Notes: generated by a model not told the origin, from the sequence alone. DNA of 64,000 bases from Paramacrobiotus metropolitanus (GCF_019649055.1 NW_026570271.1:372001-436000), one strand, 5' to 3'; positions 1 through 13,394 are shown, counted from the stretch's first letter. A program made the numbers and translations.

Positions 1-140
1 GGCCACCCGCTCACCTAACGGACTCTGTGAACTGGACATTAGCGGTAGCTCGGTCACCCGCTCAACTAATGGGCTCTGTGCACTGGATAGTAGTGGTAGT
101 TCGGTCACTCGTTCAACTAACGGAGACATGCGGAGGCGAA
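1..140. repeat. 51-bp tandem repeat, cut by window start
   Basis: Near-identical units begin at 1, 52 and 103, each starting GGYCACYCG and carrying a shared CTCTGTG..ACTGGA core; the third is partial. The period is exactly 51 bp, which is 17 codons. The minus strand is open through all units from an ATG at 129-127 down to base 1, giving a 17-residue repeat with SPLVERVTELP in it. This could be the edge of a repeat-coding exon or just a minisatellite; the left part lies outside the window. Confidence 0.6.
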
Positions 141-357
141 GCCGAGGCTGTTTCTTGTAAATGCATAACACCATAAAGAAATAAATGTCCCGCACAAATA
201 TTATCATAAATGATATAGCTCAGACTCGGCACAAACAAGAACATAAGGTATGTTCAACCATGCAATCCACGCTATCCACTGTCCACGGCCATAAATCTCC
301 ATAGTCGTAACAAAATCAAAATTTAAACAAATGCCGTTTTTTCTGGGTCGTCATGTA

Positions 358-1293
358 CAGAGGGTGATTTCGCAATATGCTTCCAGCACGGACACAAAGT
401 TGCAGTAATTCTCTCCCTTCTTTCCTTCACTTCTTGTCGCTTAAAAACACTTTAATATGTGCTTTATAATTCATAATTAATTGAATTCGAAAAAAGAAGT
501 AAGTGGCCCTTAAAAGTAATTTTAAAGCGGAACGCCCAGTTTTCCAAACCAAAACAAATTTTTGACGAGGAAATCTTTTTGCCAGTTTCCTTATTTTCTG
601 AAATTTGACACAGACCGTCGTAATCGGTTAGGCGCAAATGTGGCTTCTTTATTCGGACGGGAGATACGAAATTCCGTGCTGCTGCTTTTAAGTATCGTAA
701 TAACAAAAATTGAAAATTTGGTAAAAAACGAAATCGAATGATGTTTGCTTTCCGAAATTATTTACCGGGACAACAATGAGTGCATGTGGTCCCTTCCAGT
801 GTTAAAACCACTGTAGATGTCTATAGTAAAACGTCGCTTAAAAAAACTTCTCAGGACAAGCAATCTGGATTTGCAGCCCGGGGAGGAACGCAAGAGGAAC
901 AGTCAAAATGGCTATCTTCCAGTTCACGAAGCTAACACAACGTACCAGTGCCTAGAACTTCACGAAGCCAGATGTTTTCTAAAGACCACATGATGTAACA
1001 GTTTACTAAACTTGGCACCCATAGATTATGAATTGATGACGATTTTTTAGCAAATTTTTAATGGAAGGCACTGGAAAACGTTTTGCGAATTGTTACACTG
1101 TTGCGCACAGACCCTTGTCGGTTTGCAAAATCCCACCGTATTCTAAGTTGCTTTCTATTTCTAAAAATTAATTTGTTATGATCGCTAAGAGAAAGGGCTT
1201 TCAAACTTAACGGCTCTAAAAATAAAATATGCACGGTGAGGATGGCAATAAATTCATAAAGAAAGTGGAAGCATATTGCAAAATCACCCTCTG
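358..1293. mobile_element. TA-target MITE (Tc1/mariner-like), about 0.94 kb
   Basis: The two ends are inverted copies of about 28 bp that start CAGAGGGTGATTTYGCAATA, with one mismatch. They are flanked by TA at 356-357 and 1294-1295. TA duplication and ends starting CAG fit the IS630/Tc1/mariner superfamily. I see no transposase between them, so it is probably non-autonomous. Confidence 0.65.
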
Positions 1294-1295
1294 TA

Positions 1296-2866
1296 CAGCA
1301 CGAAAGCGAGCGTGTTTGTCAGGAAATCTTGACGAAGGTCGGTTCATAACGAGACGTTTAGTGTACCTTATTTGATTTTTAAGTTTCTGAAAACATGTTC
1401 CCAGTATAACTCCCCGACCGGAAGTAGCGCGAGAAAGCGTACGCAAAATCAATCGTCTACAGAAAGTTAAGTAAAAAACAGCGGAAAAAAATCAGTGATT
1501 GGGCGTGCCCGGAATTGATAGTTCATGTGCCTGAACACGAACCAAATACAGATATCCCAGTCATTTCCTTTTATATTTGATGTTGCATATAACAGGCAAA
1601 AGGTCAACAGTGAAACAAAGTAGTCCCGTACTTGCCACCGTCACCCGAATAGAGTATGACATTGCGGCCGTACATTTGACTGAATCCGGGGCGGTACACA
1701 GGCACCATGTGCAGTGTACTACATCATCACCCTAGTTCCCATCAACGGCAGTATATAAGTACTGGGATTCCCTGCCTCGGCTTTGTCCGCCCCCGATATT
1801 ATCCTTCTGCTAATATTCTTGCTCCAAAGATACTTATGCTTGCTCCAAAGATACTTGAAGGGCAGAAAGAATCGATTTCGAACTGTAGACTATTGACTAT
1901 TGAGTGTCTCTCCGGTTATACAACGAATACTATGAGGTTATATTTTCTTACAACTATTTTTCGTACCACAACACTCCGGTACAAGCGTTCGCAAAATGTT
2001 AAGAAATCAACTTCATTAGGAATACAGGAAAATCGTTGCCGCCCTATAGCCTATGCAAAGGAATATTTATAATCAGAAGTCAATAATCGATGCATCAATA
2101 ACCATTTGAGGAGAATCTCTCGGATGGAGTCGGAAGTGGAACTGCGCCTATTATCTTCCAACATCTGGATGACACACCCAAATAAAAACGAATCATTTGA
2201 CGCACGCATAAAGCGGCGATAGCTTAGAGTCATAAAAATCTCATTAATACAAAATCAGACAGTTGATAACAGGGATAGACATGAACGATTTAGACGTGAT
2301 TCAGTTGATCAGCCTCGTTGTCTTTACGCAAGTTGAAGATCAGCAAGCGCGGTTAACTGGGTAAAGTGTTCTGATTACCCATGCAAAAAATTTTAGATAA
2401 TAAAACCAAGAATAGTGACAAAAAGGAATTTGGTGTCTTGTTAATGAAAACAATTTGTATTTTCCGTTAATATCTGAAAATTCTGAAATGCTCTGCCATG
2501 ACAGTGGCATGTTGCACAATATTTGCTGTTGAATTTTAAATTTATCAGTGAAAATAAAATCGATGCGAGGGCAGGAGTGCCAATAAAAAGGAACCCTGTC
2601 AAATAGGACTGCAAAAATGTGGAGGAGAAGTATTGTTAGCTACTTTGTTTTTCGTTTGCCTAATCTTCATCGAATCTTGTGTATTCTGTTTTCTGGGATG
2701 GATTAAATAAAGGTCATGTACGAAAAATATATCACTTGTGTGGTAATTTAAATGGCATAGCGGAAAAATAGAGAACGTTCCTAGGGAATTCATTTCCTAC
2801 TACGTGTACGACACCATAATGCTTTACAAAGAGCACAAAGGTGTAAAAGAAATTATCAAGAGCAGA
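1296..2866. other. No gene recognised
   Basis: AT-rich DNA with scattered short open frames. The longest (plus, 1707-2072) has no family resemblance, no partner exon and no coding-like composition. Confidence 0.5.
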
Positions 2867-2870
2867 TTAA

Positions 2871-3415
2871 GGGAAATGACCCGGTACATGGTGTCAAAAT
2901 GGGATTCATACACTAAGACTTTCGCTTTCGCGCACTCTGAAACACTTTTTTGTATTGCTTTATGTCATTCTAAAGCTAAATGATTTGTGTACATCGTTCT
3001 GAAAACCGTTTGCGCGCGCAACATCATAGCATTTTCAGGTTCATAGCATTTTTTCCGATTTTAAAATGAATTTCAAAAATTTTAAAATTTCATATTAAAA
3101 TTATGGGAGAATGCAACCTGAAATTGGTTTACTTTCGACTTCATGGCCATGTGTCTTTTGCAGCAAAGTTTCAAGAAGATCGGGCAATGACCAGACTTTT
3201 GGTACACAACAATGCATTTAAACTTTTCGACCATTTTAGTTCGGCATATCTCGGCAATCGGATGTTGCGCGCGCAAACGGTTTTCGGAACAATGTTTACA
3301 AATCATTTAGCTTTAGAATAACACAAAGTATTGCAAAAAAGTGTTTCGGAGTGCGCGAAAGCGAAAGTTTTAGTGTATGTATCCCATTTTTGACGCTATG
3401 TACCGGGCCATTTCC
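2871..3415. mobile_element. Palindromic MITE, family A copy 1
   Basis: Two arms of about 250 bp are inverted copies of each other. The outer ends read GGGAAATGACCCGGTACAT and its complement, and a shared inner motif holds GCGCGCGCAAC. TTAA (2867-2870) abuts the left end. The right side has ATTTA instead, so the target duplication is not clean here. The same family recurs at 17746-18422, 37940-38351 and 29126-29197. Confidence 0.75.
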
Positions 3416-3502
3416 ATTTACCAATGAATTTTTTTTTACCAATGAATTTTTTTGAATGAATTTACCAATGAATTTTTGGGCCATTTACCAATGAATTTTG
3501 AG
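3412..3502. repeat. Short tandem repeat, TTTACCAATGAATTTT units
   Basis: About four degenerate copies of a TTTACCAATGAATTTT motif follow the right end of the MITE directly, and one copy repeats the GGGCCATTTACC junction, as if the MITE edge had been duplicated with the flank. Confidence 0.6.
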
Positions 3503-6500
3503 AAACTCTCCTGTTATTACCATTTTCCCAGTCTTTTAGAGAGATCGCTGAAAGAGACCGGAAGTATATTTCCGCACCAATCAAATGCCTGTTATCGAGG
3601 GGCCGTGAAAAAAGTTTGGTGGTTCATTGTACTGATACCGTAGAAATTGATAAAAACGGCCAACAAATCGAATTACAAATAAGCTTATGAGTTTTGTATT
3701 TCAGACTGTACCACTCTGCACATTAGAGACGGAAAGCATAAGGTCCACCCACTTAATGCATACATTCCAAGTATTCGGAAATGGCTTCGAATCTGGTAGA
3801 TAATTTAAAGAAAATCTTCGTCATCAGAATCCTTGTAATTTTTGCGCAGTCGTTCATCTCGTAATCGCTGTTTGGAAATAGATTTGTATCTCATCGACTT
3901 CGAGTAGCACTACATTTTATTTGTTGTAATTCTCAGCAAAGATAGTTCACATGCACAAATGAATACGCTACACATACACATGCGCTTATGTGGCAGTACA
4001 CTCAATGTCTCAAAACTATTAAAGAAAGAAATTTTTCCGTGGCCGGCACGCCTATAGGCAGCGTGTAGGCTTGGAATTGGATGCATAAAATGATGTCATA
4101 CAGCGCTGTTCTGCTCGCGACCGACTGAAAACTGATGAAGCTTTGATTGCCGTTATGTTTCAAGTTCAGCATGTTGAGTGCGGTCTACTCTACTGTTCGT
4201 TAGGAATTAATTAATCGACTCATTCGAACTGCTCTCTGGCGGAATCCATGCTCAGGTAGTACACGATCGTTGCTCTATGTTAGCAGCCGGCAGAACGACC
4301 TTCGAAGCAGCATGAATGTTCCGCGCTTTTGATATGTATCTGTAATTCTATACTAGTACCCACTCAGCTAATAATATTAACCACATAATAATGCAGCATT
4401 GGGAAAAATCACGCCGGAAGTACAAAATTGCTTAACGCTGCAAGTAGAACGTATGCCATGCCCGGGAGGGGGTAAGCGGCGGTCGAACAGTCTTTCAGTG
4501 CAACTTGGTGATAAACGCACAGTATTTATTGTGATCATAGATTCATAGTTGACCGTTACCACATTTTACAAATCAGTGACAACTCTGTATTTGCGTAGCG
4601 TTGTGGACGAGGGTTTTATTTTGGAGAAAATACTCTTCCGATTATGGGATGGTATTGTTAAAACTTAAAACGACTTTTCAGAAGGTCTTCAGTTTGTAGA
4701 GGATCCCCATTTTGGACAAGGTCACTAATCGATAAATTTACAAAACATTTCTTCCGTATGAATTAATATTGCAAATACTGCATAATTGTGGCTTCTTCAA
4801 GGCTTTCTCTGTTATGGTCAATCATGTTGAAATTTGGACGCATGCGGTTTTCCTGTACAAGTCCAAGCTTGATATCTTTTCGGAAAAAAATTACAAAACT
4901 ATTTTGTTTTATTTTATTACAAATTTCAGTCGGGCTGACATAGAACCTTGTATAAAAAATTTAGGGTTTATGTTAACTCAAGACAAATTGTGTTTTATTA
5001 AGTCTTTTGCAATGTTAACAACAAAATAGGTACACAATTTTCAGCGCTCTTAATACCGAATATCGGACATCTAGTACATATATACAATTGAACTGCGAGC
5101 CATCACCGCATGCATGCACCATTCATGAGTAATTTATGTACTTCCGGCGAATTTCTGTATATGGTAAGTCGTGCGAGGAAGAACGGTACGGCAGTGTCTG
5201 TTAAAATTAACTCCTGTAGAATTATGTAGTAGCAGCACAGAGGTTTAAGAAACTGAACACCGTTTAGCGGAAGATTCGCCATTATTCTGGCGTTCTACGC
5301 ACAGTGGACTTTTACATAGATGGTTATATCCACGGCCGTATAGCGCTGTTTACACATTTGTGTGGATATTGTGTAACACCAATTTGGGGTCCAGTGTACG
5401 TAGGTGCTAGTATGTATTTGCCCATTTCCTAGAACACATGCCGGAATAATGTTGCACATGCGGAAATGGGACCGCAGAAACCGAGGCTATGAGGAGTAGT
5501 TAATTACATTCTAGCCAGGAAAGTTTGATCCGTTTTACTCTTTACTCATTATTCTTTAGAACGAACGGCGTCCTGTTGCGAAAAGTACGGTGTGGTAAAA
5601 TCACTGCTGTCCCAGTTGGATGCTGAAGGTGCTCTCTCCGTGTTACTTTCCTCGGAAACGTCAGATGAATGATCAGAAAAACCTCGCCGTTACTTCCGGT
5701 TGGTACTGTTGGCTGGGCATTTGGGCGCATCGCACGCATACTGTCCATGGTCAGACCAAATTCTTTGGTAATATTTCATAGATCCCGCTCTATTCATTTA
5801 CAAGTTAGCTGTACGAGCGGTGAATAAGCTTCAAAATGCCAACTTTAGCCGATTGCCTTTTATAGATTCTGTCAAAGTCCAGATAAACCGCCGGCCCAAA
5901 AAAATTAATTTGGCCGGGATCGGCTGCCAACCGGCAGATTCGTAGAAAAATTCGTTCCTTCTGTAGACATCACAAACCAACATGGAGTCCCTCATCGTGC
6001 GTTGATACGGGTCTTAACTGTGGGATAAAATAGGTAAAAATCGCGCTGTACTAGAAGCGATGGAAAATGAAATCATTGCCAGTATTTGTTGTATCTGTAT
6101 AGGGCGGAGATATCAAGCAGTTGCTTTTTTCGATGCGGTCGGAATTTAACTTTCAAAGTGATTAGCGAACGTCAGTAATGGCTAACGTGACATTCATGTG
6201 ACCTTTATAGCGATGGGCCGGCAATTATGTTCCAGTAAATTGTAGTGCTTGGTACGCTGTTGTAAATGCATGAATTATTAATATTGGGCTATTAGAAACA
6301 AGACAGTTTTGCGTTTATCTTCGCATATTAATTTTATCAAACAGACGGTGACGCATAGACTGATCAATGAAATTTGTTGAATACAGTAAAAATTTAATAA
6401 GCTTCGCACAGCGCATTGTTGTACAACACGATACAAACCGCTTCAGAGTATTATCAACTCCCAGCTAGCTGTGGCACATAGTGCCAGTGGTATGGTATAA

Positions 6501-7194
6501 CGCATACAGCATCAGTTTTTTCGTTTTCATATCAATACTTTATAGCTAAAAAATGTCCTTCTCGTTTCCACAGCAGTATTGGAACTGCATAATGATTATT
6601 CCGTGAGTTTTTTATGCTTGTATCCGTACTTACGATAAACGTACGCATCCATACGCGCATTCGTACATACAATTAACACAATTGTTAAGATGCTTGACTT
6701 GAAAGTTGTAACATACCGTACAAGCAAAAAACGCAGTTCGACTATTATTACAATTATTTTTATATAAATTACACTATGAGTACTGTATTTGCATACGTAT
6801 CTGTGCACTGGAACGTTCTGGATTATTTAGTACTCGTATAAATTTAAGAGCGGGTTTAGCTAATACAATGCTTACAATGCAATTCCTGCGCAAACTTAGC
6901 GGGACATTTTTTCCATTGCCAGGCTTCATTGTCGAGTAATATTACTAATTATTGTTTGAAATTAAAAATGAATCCCACTGACATTCAACCGAAGCAAATA
7001 AGGACAAGTACGTTTTCTATTATGCAGATTTCGTTCTTTTTCACATACAGATAGCTGACAAATCATTCTTGCGCTGCTGCATCGTGGTACTCACAGATAT
7101 AAGAACACAAAACAACAAAAAAACGAGAAAAATGAAAACTGGCATCACCGTAATTTTTGAAGTCAAAAAACTGACAATAAATGCCCATACTTGG
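3503..7194. other. No gene recognised
   Basis: No frame here belongs to the gene families of the window. A small GC-rich inverted repeat lies near 5892-5917 (CCGGCC...GGCCGG). Confidence 0.45.
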
Positions 7195-7619
7195 TTAATG
7201 TACAGCTTTAATAGCGTGCAGTGTGCAGTTTTGCAGCGCAGCTCCCGATTGATACTTAATAACGTGTTTGCCTAACTTCGCCGGCTTTCGGCTTTTAAAT
7301 TTACATCCAGTACAATATAGAAAAATCCCGGTAGCCAGAAACTGTTCATCCACTGTGTCGGCCAAATGGAACAGAAATGGTTCCTCGTCGTCCCAGGATA
7401 AAGAACAAATCTGGCATTGAAATCGGCCGCCCGTGGTCGTATTTTCTTCATGGAAAAGCGCTGTTCCGGAAGTATTTTCCGCGCATGTGCCCGGCGTGAT
7501 TACGGATGATTCTATGATTTTCTCCTCCTTTTTAACTTGATCTTGGGAAACGTGTTTTGATATGATTTCTAAGGCGATGCCGGCTTCCTGATTTACCGTC
7601 TGTGTGTGGTCAGCGGACG
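7195..7619 (-). CDS. Z1 exon 2: CxxC zinc-finger C-terminus
   Basis: The acceptor AATTTAG|CG at 7619 restores the phase-1 codon of exon 1, and the frame is open to a stop at 7195 (140 residues). Two finger-like motifs lie near the end: CQIC-x12-H with WDDEE between, and CTGC-x12-H. In Z2, Z4 and Z5 the first finger continues KEHEQL; here the same place reads TVDEQF, so the second His of finger 1 is Asp and that finger may not hold zinc. An Asp/Glu/Lys-rich linker precedes the fingers. The intron (8308-7620) is 689 bp. Confidence 0.75.
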
Positions 7620-8129
7620 CTAAATTCCCAAACATATTTCATTTTTCGATTGTGCGAGACAGATTACAGTTCCTTTTATTATGCAGTTTTTCAACGAAAC
7701 TACTGTACGTGTTTAGCAATCGGCACGATGGCTGCCCTGATATTATTTTAAAGAGAAAGGCTTAGTGAAAACTTTGCTTACAAAAGTTTAATCCATTTTA
7801 AAATAGTCTGTCGTGTTACGCGAAATTTTTGTAAAGCAAAATCTGGGAATACTGTACTAAAAGTTGCTGCACGTGAACTCACTCAATAAATTCTTATTCT
7901 TTTCTAATCCTGCCGCTTTACCTCGGTATGGAGCCTTAAATTCGGTACGAAATTTATGTCGCGTCTAAATTGTTTCTCTAGAAGGCATATTGAAAGGCTT
8001 TAAAACAGACAAGGTCGCTAAACCTAAGGAAAGTGAAGAAGCGCTCACGAACAATTAATCGGCCATTTTTAACAGACTTACGGCGACAGTTTTTCTATCA
8101 ACAACTTTGAAATTTCGTTAAAAAATACT

Positions 8130-8215
8130 CGACCAAAAAATAATAATAATATCGATCTATAAATAATATTAATATTATTAATATCATTTTATAATTACCA
8201 ATATCAAATATGTTA
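8130..8215. repeat. AT-rich (AAT)n low-complexity tract
   Basis: AAT/ATT triplets dominate this stretch just inside the downstream part of the Z1 intron. Confidence 0.6.
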
Positions 8216-8308
8216 TGCTTTACTTCAGTTATTTGCACTTTTTATAGTCTGGATTATCAGTCGATTATTAGCATATTTATTAGAATTACCGAGTTTTATC
8301 CGACATAC

Positions 8309-9266
8309 CGCTTCTGGCTCCAGCGATACCGGTTTCTTCTTGGCTGGGCTTCCCATCTTCGGTGGTGGCGCATATATTCTTCCACTGTAGATCATCCAAT
8401 GCAATACTGATAATAGAACGCATTCCATTTCCGGAGCTGGGCATATCAGTATGCGCATCTTCAGCGATAGTCCAATCGAGATGGCGTCCAATCCGTGGTT
8501 CTCTTCGTTTTGGACCACGTGACACGCGCCATACACCATCCTGCTTCTTAATCGTGACGATCACGTGTTTATCAAGGCCTGTAAATTTCAGCGGAGACGG
8601 TTGCACACGGGTAGGTTTTTCACGGGGAGTGCGCGTTCTGGGCATTAAACCGGCGTCCCTGATTATTTTTCCCACCCAGAACATTTTAGCTTTGACGTGT
8701 TTCTTTATCGCATGGAGGGACCAGCCCTGCTTAAACAGCTCCAGAACAACCGGTCGCAATGCGTCGTACCTCTTTCGATTCCGTTCGCGAAAGGTTCTCC
8801 CGGCTATGCCCAATAACTGCTCAATGTAGCAGCTGGACACATTGGTCCTTCGCATAATGTAAGAGCAAGAGTGTCCTTGATCGAATAAATCCAGGATTTC
8901 TTGATTATCGTCGGGAGTAAGGTTGTACATGTCCCGTGTCTTCACAGTTCCTGATTCTCTTCCTGGTGCGCCCTGGGAGGCTTCCAAGCTAGATGTCGAG
9001 CATGAATGATCAAGCAAGTGCCGATTGGCATCCGAACGGCACTTTACAGCCGTCGCTGAGTTAGTGCAGTCCCCCACATTGTTGTCCCGCTCGCTAAACA
9101 TTCCCGTTCTCCCAGCTGCGCACAACACCTGCTTAATCCTGTTGCGAGACAAGTTGGTTTTACGCATAACGTACGAGCAAGTGAATCCTATGTCGAACGA
9201 ATCCACGATTTCTCGTTTTTCTTTCGCCGCAAGCTCCCATATTTCCCGCTCCTTAACCCTTGCCAT
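8309..9266 (-). CDS. Z1 exon 1: triple HTH protein
   Basis: Not a named gene. The first ATG follows an in-frame TAA about 50 bp upstream. Three HTH-like units of about 38 residues can be seen: 18-54 (EIVDSFDIGFTCSYVMRKT..., ending AAGRTG), 121-158 (EILDLFDQGHSCSYIMRRT...) and 167-206 (ALRPVVLELFKQGWS...). A Cys/Ser-rich linker with SCSTSS separates units 1 and 2. The exon ends AGCG|GTATGT in phase 1 at 8309, the same place and phase as in Z2 and Z4. It joins the zinc-finger exon at 7619-7195, giving about 460 residues. The HTH units resemble those of family U in spacing and in the final AG..G box. DNA binding is inferred; the target is unknown. Confidence 0.75.
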
Positions 9267-9329
9267 TTCGTCCTCTGCCTCGCCCTGTAATCTTCGGATG
9301 TTAATCGTCGAATATTACTGATCAAATGA

Positions 9330-11705
9330 GCGCCGCATTACTGCGGGAAGATTCTCGACAACTGCGCTGTTGAGTATGTATATTCTTCCATTCGGTTGTC
9401 CGATGCCGGCTGTATCGGTTCTCCCGGAAGGAAAAACTTTCACCAGCGGGAGTCAGCAACATCATGAACGTCAGCAAGTTTATTTTGGGCTCTACAATAC
9501 AGGCGGACGTACCGTTCGATACCTTCAACACAAAAATTAATGTGAATATTGGTCGGCAGTCACGCATACTTTTATGAGCCGATTTGCACAATTCTTTGCC
9601 ACATCAGTGTTTTCATGACTCACCCAGCCGGGACGCATTAACAGATCTGATAGCACGGAACTTTTTCATAGGGCGCACATATACAGACGCGACTCTGTGC
9701 ATGCAGTAATCGTCCGTGGTAATTACATCATCAAAGTCCTGGTAGTGATTTTGTCGGCTGTTGCTCAGCTTTCCTCCCTTCGTTTATTTTGCGCAAAAAA
9801 CTCCGTGATTCAGCCCTAAGCAATGAAAATTCAGTGTACTAACAATATATATGTTCATTGCAAATTAATTTTACAAAAACCGGCGTAAATACGACATGTA
9901 AATCCTTAAATTTAATAAAATTTTCCCATCTGTGCGACAATTCAAACACACAGTGCAGCACACAGTGGCTCAGGGTTCGCCCTCTTATGGATAGGTGTAT
10001 AGTGGGTGGATACGATCAGATATTAGGTTAGATTAACTATGAGTAATACATACTATAATTTAATTTCAAACAAGAATCATGTAATAAAGGCCTAAAAACG
10101 TGTCGGAAATACTGTAGTACTACCACTTTCAATGAAATTGCTAACAAATCTCGCAGTTAATTCAACCAACATTGTCGCTTATTTGGCTACCCGAATTATG
10201 CAAACGTTCATTCGTTAATTATGCTCGAAATATCAATCCAGGTATCGGTACTGCGTTTTTCATCGTCAGTAAAGCCAAGCATACACATTCGGCTTAATAA
10301 TTTTAATAGTATTTCCACCGAGTTACGACAATAACATTGTTCGCAGACTTCACTTGAAAAGTAATAATATAACGTTCTAACTACAGTATAGGACTTCTAC
10401 ATGGCGCTTATGTACATTTACGTACCTACAACTACAAGCGCCTTGCCGGGTTTGGCCATACACGTGCCTGGAAGCACTTATATTGCCTAAGTTTGTATAC
10501 ACGCGTGGCAGTTGTTCAAAAAAATAAATATATAGTGAAAATGACTGGTTATTGACAAATCCGAAAAGTCCATGCTCAGAGTCAGTTGTTAATCATATTC
10601 AACTCCGGTACCAAAAAAACGGGATAATACAGTTACTAAATCAGCATTGATGGAAATGGTGCGTTTAATTACAGGGACGTGATTAAGAAGGCACTTAATT
10701 ATAGTCTTATACTAGCATACGCTGCTGGCTAGGATCAATTTAATAAAAAATGCACCGAATACCACTTACCTACTATTACCAATAAAATCTTGCGTTCCAC
10801 ATACTACAATTTTGTTAAAACTTGCGTTCCAGTTCCACATATCATCAGTGATTCAATCCGAGGCAGAGATATACGAACAACCTTTGCCAGTAAACCGCTG
10901 ATACTATTCAATCACAATCATACAACATTTCACACATCGCTCATTCAAGCCTCCTGATTGTTCAGCAGCATTCACATAAGACCCAATAACGGCCAAGATG
11001 TGGACGACACGATTGAAAAAATCGATGCCAGTCGAAATTTTAATCATTACTTACCATGTCCAAGTTGTGATGGCGGTCTATGCTCGAACTTGTATTCTTA
11101 CGGTTTTGCAGCAATGAGTAATTGGTCGCAGTCCTACATTCGCCGCGTAGCTACGTATATGAGATGCAGATACAGTGCTTTCTCTGTACTTTATGTTCCA
11201 CAGAACACGTTGGCGCAGTCACACTGGCACCAGCCACCAACAGATCACCGTTACAATCTTTTTCCCTTAAGTAATATTTTTTTATCATTAGCCTAACAAG
11301 AGAAGTCGAGGAAAATTCCTCGTTACTGAAGCCATTAATTTTCAGTCATTATTGTACGGAAATTTAAAACTTCAGGCCCTGTTCGAACCAATTGAGGATC
11401 CGGAAATCGTATGGCCGGGACAGTCGTGTGGATCGAGTTTCAGCTGGCCGGAAACAGACACTGGGGATGTACATAGATGTTTTTCACAGAGCAATCAGTG
11501 CAATTCGGCACTGTTGGGCAACCTTCCGGTTGTTGTAACCGGAAGCGCGTCGATTTATGGAGAAAATAGGTTCCTCTTTTGTTTTCCTGATCGACTGGCG
11601 TCCGCGGTATTTAGCTATCCAAAATGCCGGTTAATATCAATACATACATTATCGGTTAATGTTAACCGCAATAGCCATGTGCTTGTTTTCAATTTTCGGA
11701 TCTGT
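9330..11705. other. No gene recognised; upstream of Z1
   Basis: Two open frames on the plus strand (10958-11296 and 11352-11711) have no recognisable domain, no splice partner and no paralogue in the window. Sequence close above 9318 presumably holds the Z1 promoter, but I see no clear TATA box. Confidence 0.4.
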
Positions 11706-12324
11706 ACTTAAAGGCCAGGGTCAAAAAGAGGGAGGGAAGATTAAAGGGAGGGATTTTCTTTGGTCGAAAAGAGGGAGGGAAAACTAAAGGAAGGGATTTT
11801 GAGTGGTCAAAAAGAGGGAGGGAATTTCTGTGGTCAGAAAAGGAAGGGAATTTCGGCGATCCAAAAATTTGAAGAAGTTCAGAGCGAGCAAAATTTGAGC
11901 AAAACAACTTTTCAAGCACTACCTCTGGAAGCTGTTGTGGGAACTTTAGATATAGTTTTAGTCTCCCACTTTACAAAAAAATCACATCACATTTTCTCAG
12001 CTATATGGAACGTTTTTATGTTCACACGTAAGTACTACTTACAAATTACATTATTTGAGTCTATTTTGTAATCAGGCACGCGAGCGAAGCGAGCATTTCT
12101 TTTATATAGCGGACGAGCGAAGCTAGACGGAGTTTCTAATTAATGACATGTGAGTTCTGTAACGAAGAGTCCCATGACCTTTGGGTCGCTGAGTGACTTT
12201 TTGGTCGCCGAGAATTTTTCTTAATGAATTTTATACAATTTAACATGGTGAGTCGAACTGAAATCCCTGGTGACCTAGAACCTGGGCCCTCGAGGAAGCC
12301 GCCAGGGCCCGTGCCCAAGCTTGG

Positions 12325-12450
12325 ACTTGTATATTTCTAAATATATCTGAATATTTCTAAATATTTCTAAAATATTTCTAAAATATTTCTCAATATTTCT
12401 CAATATTTCTCAATATTCCTCAATATTTCTCAATGTTTCTAAATATTCCC
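12325..12450. repeat. AAATATTTCT tandem repeat
   Basis: About ten copies of a 10-11 bp unit (AATATTTCTA, later AATATTTCTC) lie just inside the left arm of the foldback element. Confidence 0.8.
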
Positions 12451-12887
12451 GGGAAGGTGCACCGCTGTAGGCTAGCACTACAAGACCGAAGCGAAGCTAG
12501 GCGTTATATTAATCCCAGAATGTTGCAGTCCGGTTTATTGCATTAGTACGAGTATAAGTTTCAATGTGAACAGTTAGGAGCTGCCAAATTGTTGAAACTT
12601 CGAATATGCGAAACACACATCATGTCTAACTGAGCTTTTGGACTGAGGGCTTTTTAAAATTATGCCGGTTTTTCCGCCTTTTCGGTGACTTAGCGGACCC
12701 AACAACCTTGAAACTCTGAGCCTTTTGTTTAACTCGGATCATTAACTGTTCAGGCTGAGGTCTCTTCCTAGCATGAACTGGATTCCTATTAAGGCTAACG
12801 TAGCGACCCACAAATATTCGTGACAATTTTTGACTGTCATGCGCGACTACCTACTCAGCCCTTACTTTATATAGAGAGTTTTGACTA

Positions 12888-13394
12888 CAGTAAAACCTGT
12901 GACTTTGAACACTCGCGTAAATTGAACACTGGTGTACATTGAACGGTCATTACGGAACCGGCGCGTCTCGTAGACTATAACACAGGGGAGACCTCGCGTA
13001 TATTGAACATCTGCCTAAAGTGAACATTGAACAAATTAGCTGGAACGAAGCTAATTATTTACTAATATTTAGCCCTTTCGAAAATGAACAAAGTGCCAGA
13101 ATCTGGTTTGGGAGCGAAAAAACACAAGAAAAGCGCTCAACGGGCCAGAGTTCACTAGCCATTCGCCTGTTCCAACTTTAACACCACACGATTTTTGATT
13201 TGTTATGCGGGAAAAAAGCGTAAAAAAGGCTTGGTAGCGGGGTTGTCCCCATTGAGGCGGCGTCCGTTCGCCTTCAGGAGCAGCTTTAGTGCACAGAACC
13301 ATTGCCCCCAGGGGCGGGCCCCTTGGGGCAGCTGTTCTGTACATTGAACGAAAAAGCTGGAACCGGAGGTGTTCAATGTACGCAGGTTTTACTG
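12888..13394. mobile_element. Nested TA-target MITE (pogo/Tigger-like ends)
   Basis: The ends are CAGTAAAACCTG and CAGGTTTTACTG, flanked by TA (12886-12887 and 13395-13396). The subterminal motif ATTGAACA occurs several times near both ends. CAGTA... ends with TA duplication resemble pogo-type elements. The minus open frame 13344-13069 inside shows no transposase motif. It is younger than the foldback element it sits in. Confidence 0.7.

Noticed and set aside
1707-2072. 121-codon plus-strand open frame
   Set aside because: No domain, no paralogue, no splice partner; compatible with chance in this composition.
10958-11711. Two plus-strand open frames (112 and 119 codons)
   Set aside because: No recognisable motifs, and the second runs into the foldback element boundary.
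13069-13344. Open frame inside the nested MITE as a pogo transposase
   Set aside because: No DDE residues, no CENP-B-type HTH, too short.
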